Assembly: GCA_020629595.1 (NCBI GenBank)
Contig: JAHDDA010000007.1
Location: 5,852 to 12,060 of the forward strand
Length of the DNA: 6,209 nucleotides
Direction: 5' to 3'
Source: Chitinophagales bacterium
GTDB taxonomy: Bacteria; Bacteroidota; Bacteroidia; Chitinophagales; UBA2359
In this document: positions 6,034 to 6,209 of the stretch, piece after piece
How the letters are laid out: each line of letters starts with the position of its first letter
Numbering within the stretch: the stretch's first letter is position 1
The notes under the pieces: generated by a model
Databases searched by the model: none
What the model saw: only the letters and a program-made list of their open reading frames with translations
Told to the model about the DNA's origin: nothing
Position numbers and translations under genes: made by a program

Positions 6034-6209
6034 ATGCTTACAATTAAGCAGATTAGAACACCAATAGCCTCTGAGCTAAATTATTTCGAGACTTTTTTCA
6101 GAGATTCAATGAAAAGTAAAGTTGCTCTTTTAGATAGAGTGATGTACTATATTTATAAAAATAAGGGCAAGCAAATGCGTCCTATGCTTGTGTTTTTTTC
6201 TGCCTTATT
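6034..6209 (+). CDS. Polyprenyl diphosphate synthase, N-terminal part
   Basis: Trans-prenyltransferase that condenses isopentenyl diphosphate onto an allylic diphosphate to build the long prenyl chain of quinones. Only the first 58 residues are in the window; the gene runs off the right edge. It starts MLTIKQIRTPIASELNYFETFFRDSM, and residues about 44-58 hold KGKQMRPMLVFFSAL. This is the family's first conserved region (G-K-x-x-RP), binding isopentenyl diphosphate. The two Asp-rich catalytic motifs would lie beyond the edge and cannot be seen. In Bacteroidota such an octaprenyl or heptaprenyl synthase makes the menaquinone tail; the chain length cannot be told here. ATG at 6034 fits the N-terminus of relatives. 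It diverges from the hydrolase. Confidence 0.9.
   Translation, partial: MLTIKQIRTPIASELNYFETFFRDSMKSKVALLDRVMYYIYKNKGKQMRPMLVFFSAL

Noticed and set aside
1..6209. CRISPR array, insertion sequence, tRNA, phage or defence genes
   Set aside because: Searched by eye on both strands; no regular repeats, transposase motifs, cloverleaf or attachment sites were seen.

Overview
This AT-rich window comes from a member of the Bacteroidota, probably from the Flavobacteriia or a neighbouring class. The clues are the lack of Shine-Dalgarno sequences before any gene, a perfect TAnnTTTG promoter box before the only plus-strand gene, an HU protein with the Bacteroidota form of the DNA-binding arm, a short-form RNase E/G, and a 30-residue Lys/Arg/His-rich ribosomal-type peptide.

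Layout. Seven genes lie on the minus strand, so they are transcribed from high to low coordinates. In that order they are an alpha/beta hydrolase (5969-5112), the trans-translation factor SmpB (4932-4477), an HU-family DNA-binding protein (4397-4089), a membrane-anchored TPR protein (4079-3234), a 30-aa basic peptide resembling the COX24/mS38 (bS22) ribosomal family (3220-3128), an RNase E/G-family endoribonuclease (3033-1483) and a TolC-type outer membrane efflux protein (1380-1). One partial plus-strand gene, a polyprenyl diphosphate synthase (from 6034), diverges from the hydrolase and runs off the right edge.

How they fit together. HU, the TPR gene and the mini ribosomal gene are separated by only 9 and 13 nt and look like one operon. 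It ends at a good intrinsic terminator (3063-3094), beyond which the RNase gene begins with a GTG codon. SmpB, the mini ribosomal peptide and RNase E/G form a translation and RNA-turnover cluster, with HU as nucleoid protein. TolC probably begins an efflux operon whose partners lie beyond position 1. The hydrolase and prenyl synthase are metabolic genes at the other end.

No mobile element, CRISPR array, tRNA, rRNA or defence system is visible. The window is mostly conserved core genome. The most interesting item is the tiny ribosomal-type gene, which gene callers easily miss, and its position between a TPR gene and a terminator in front of RNase E/G. No gap between genes exceeds about 180 bases.
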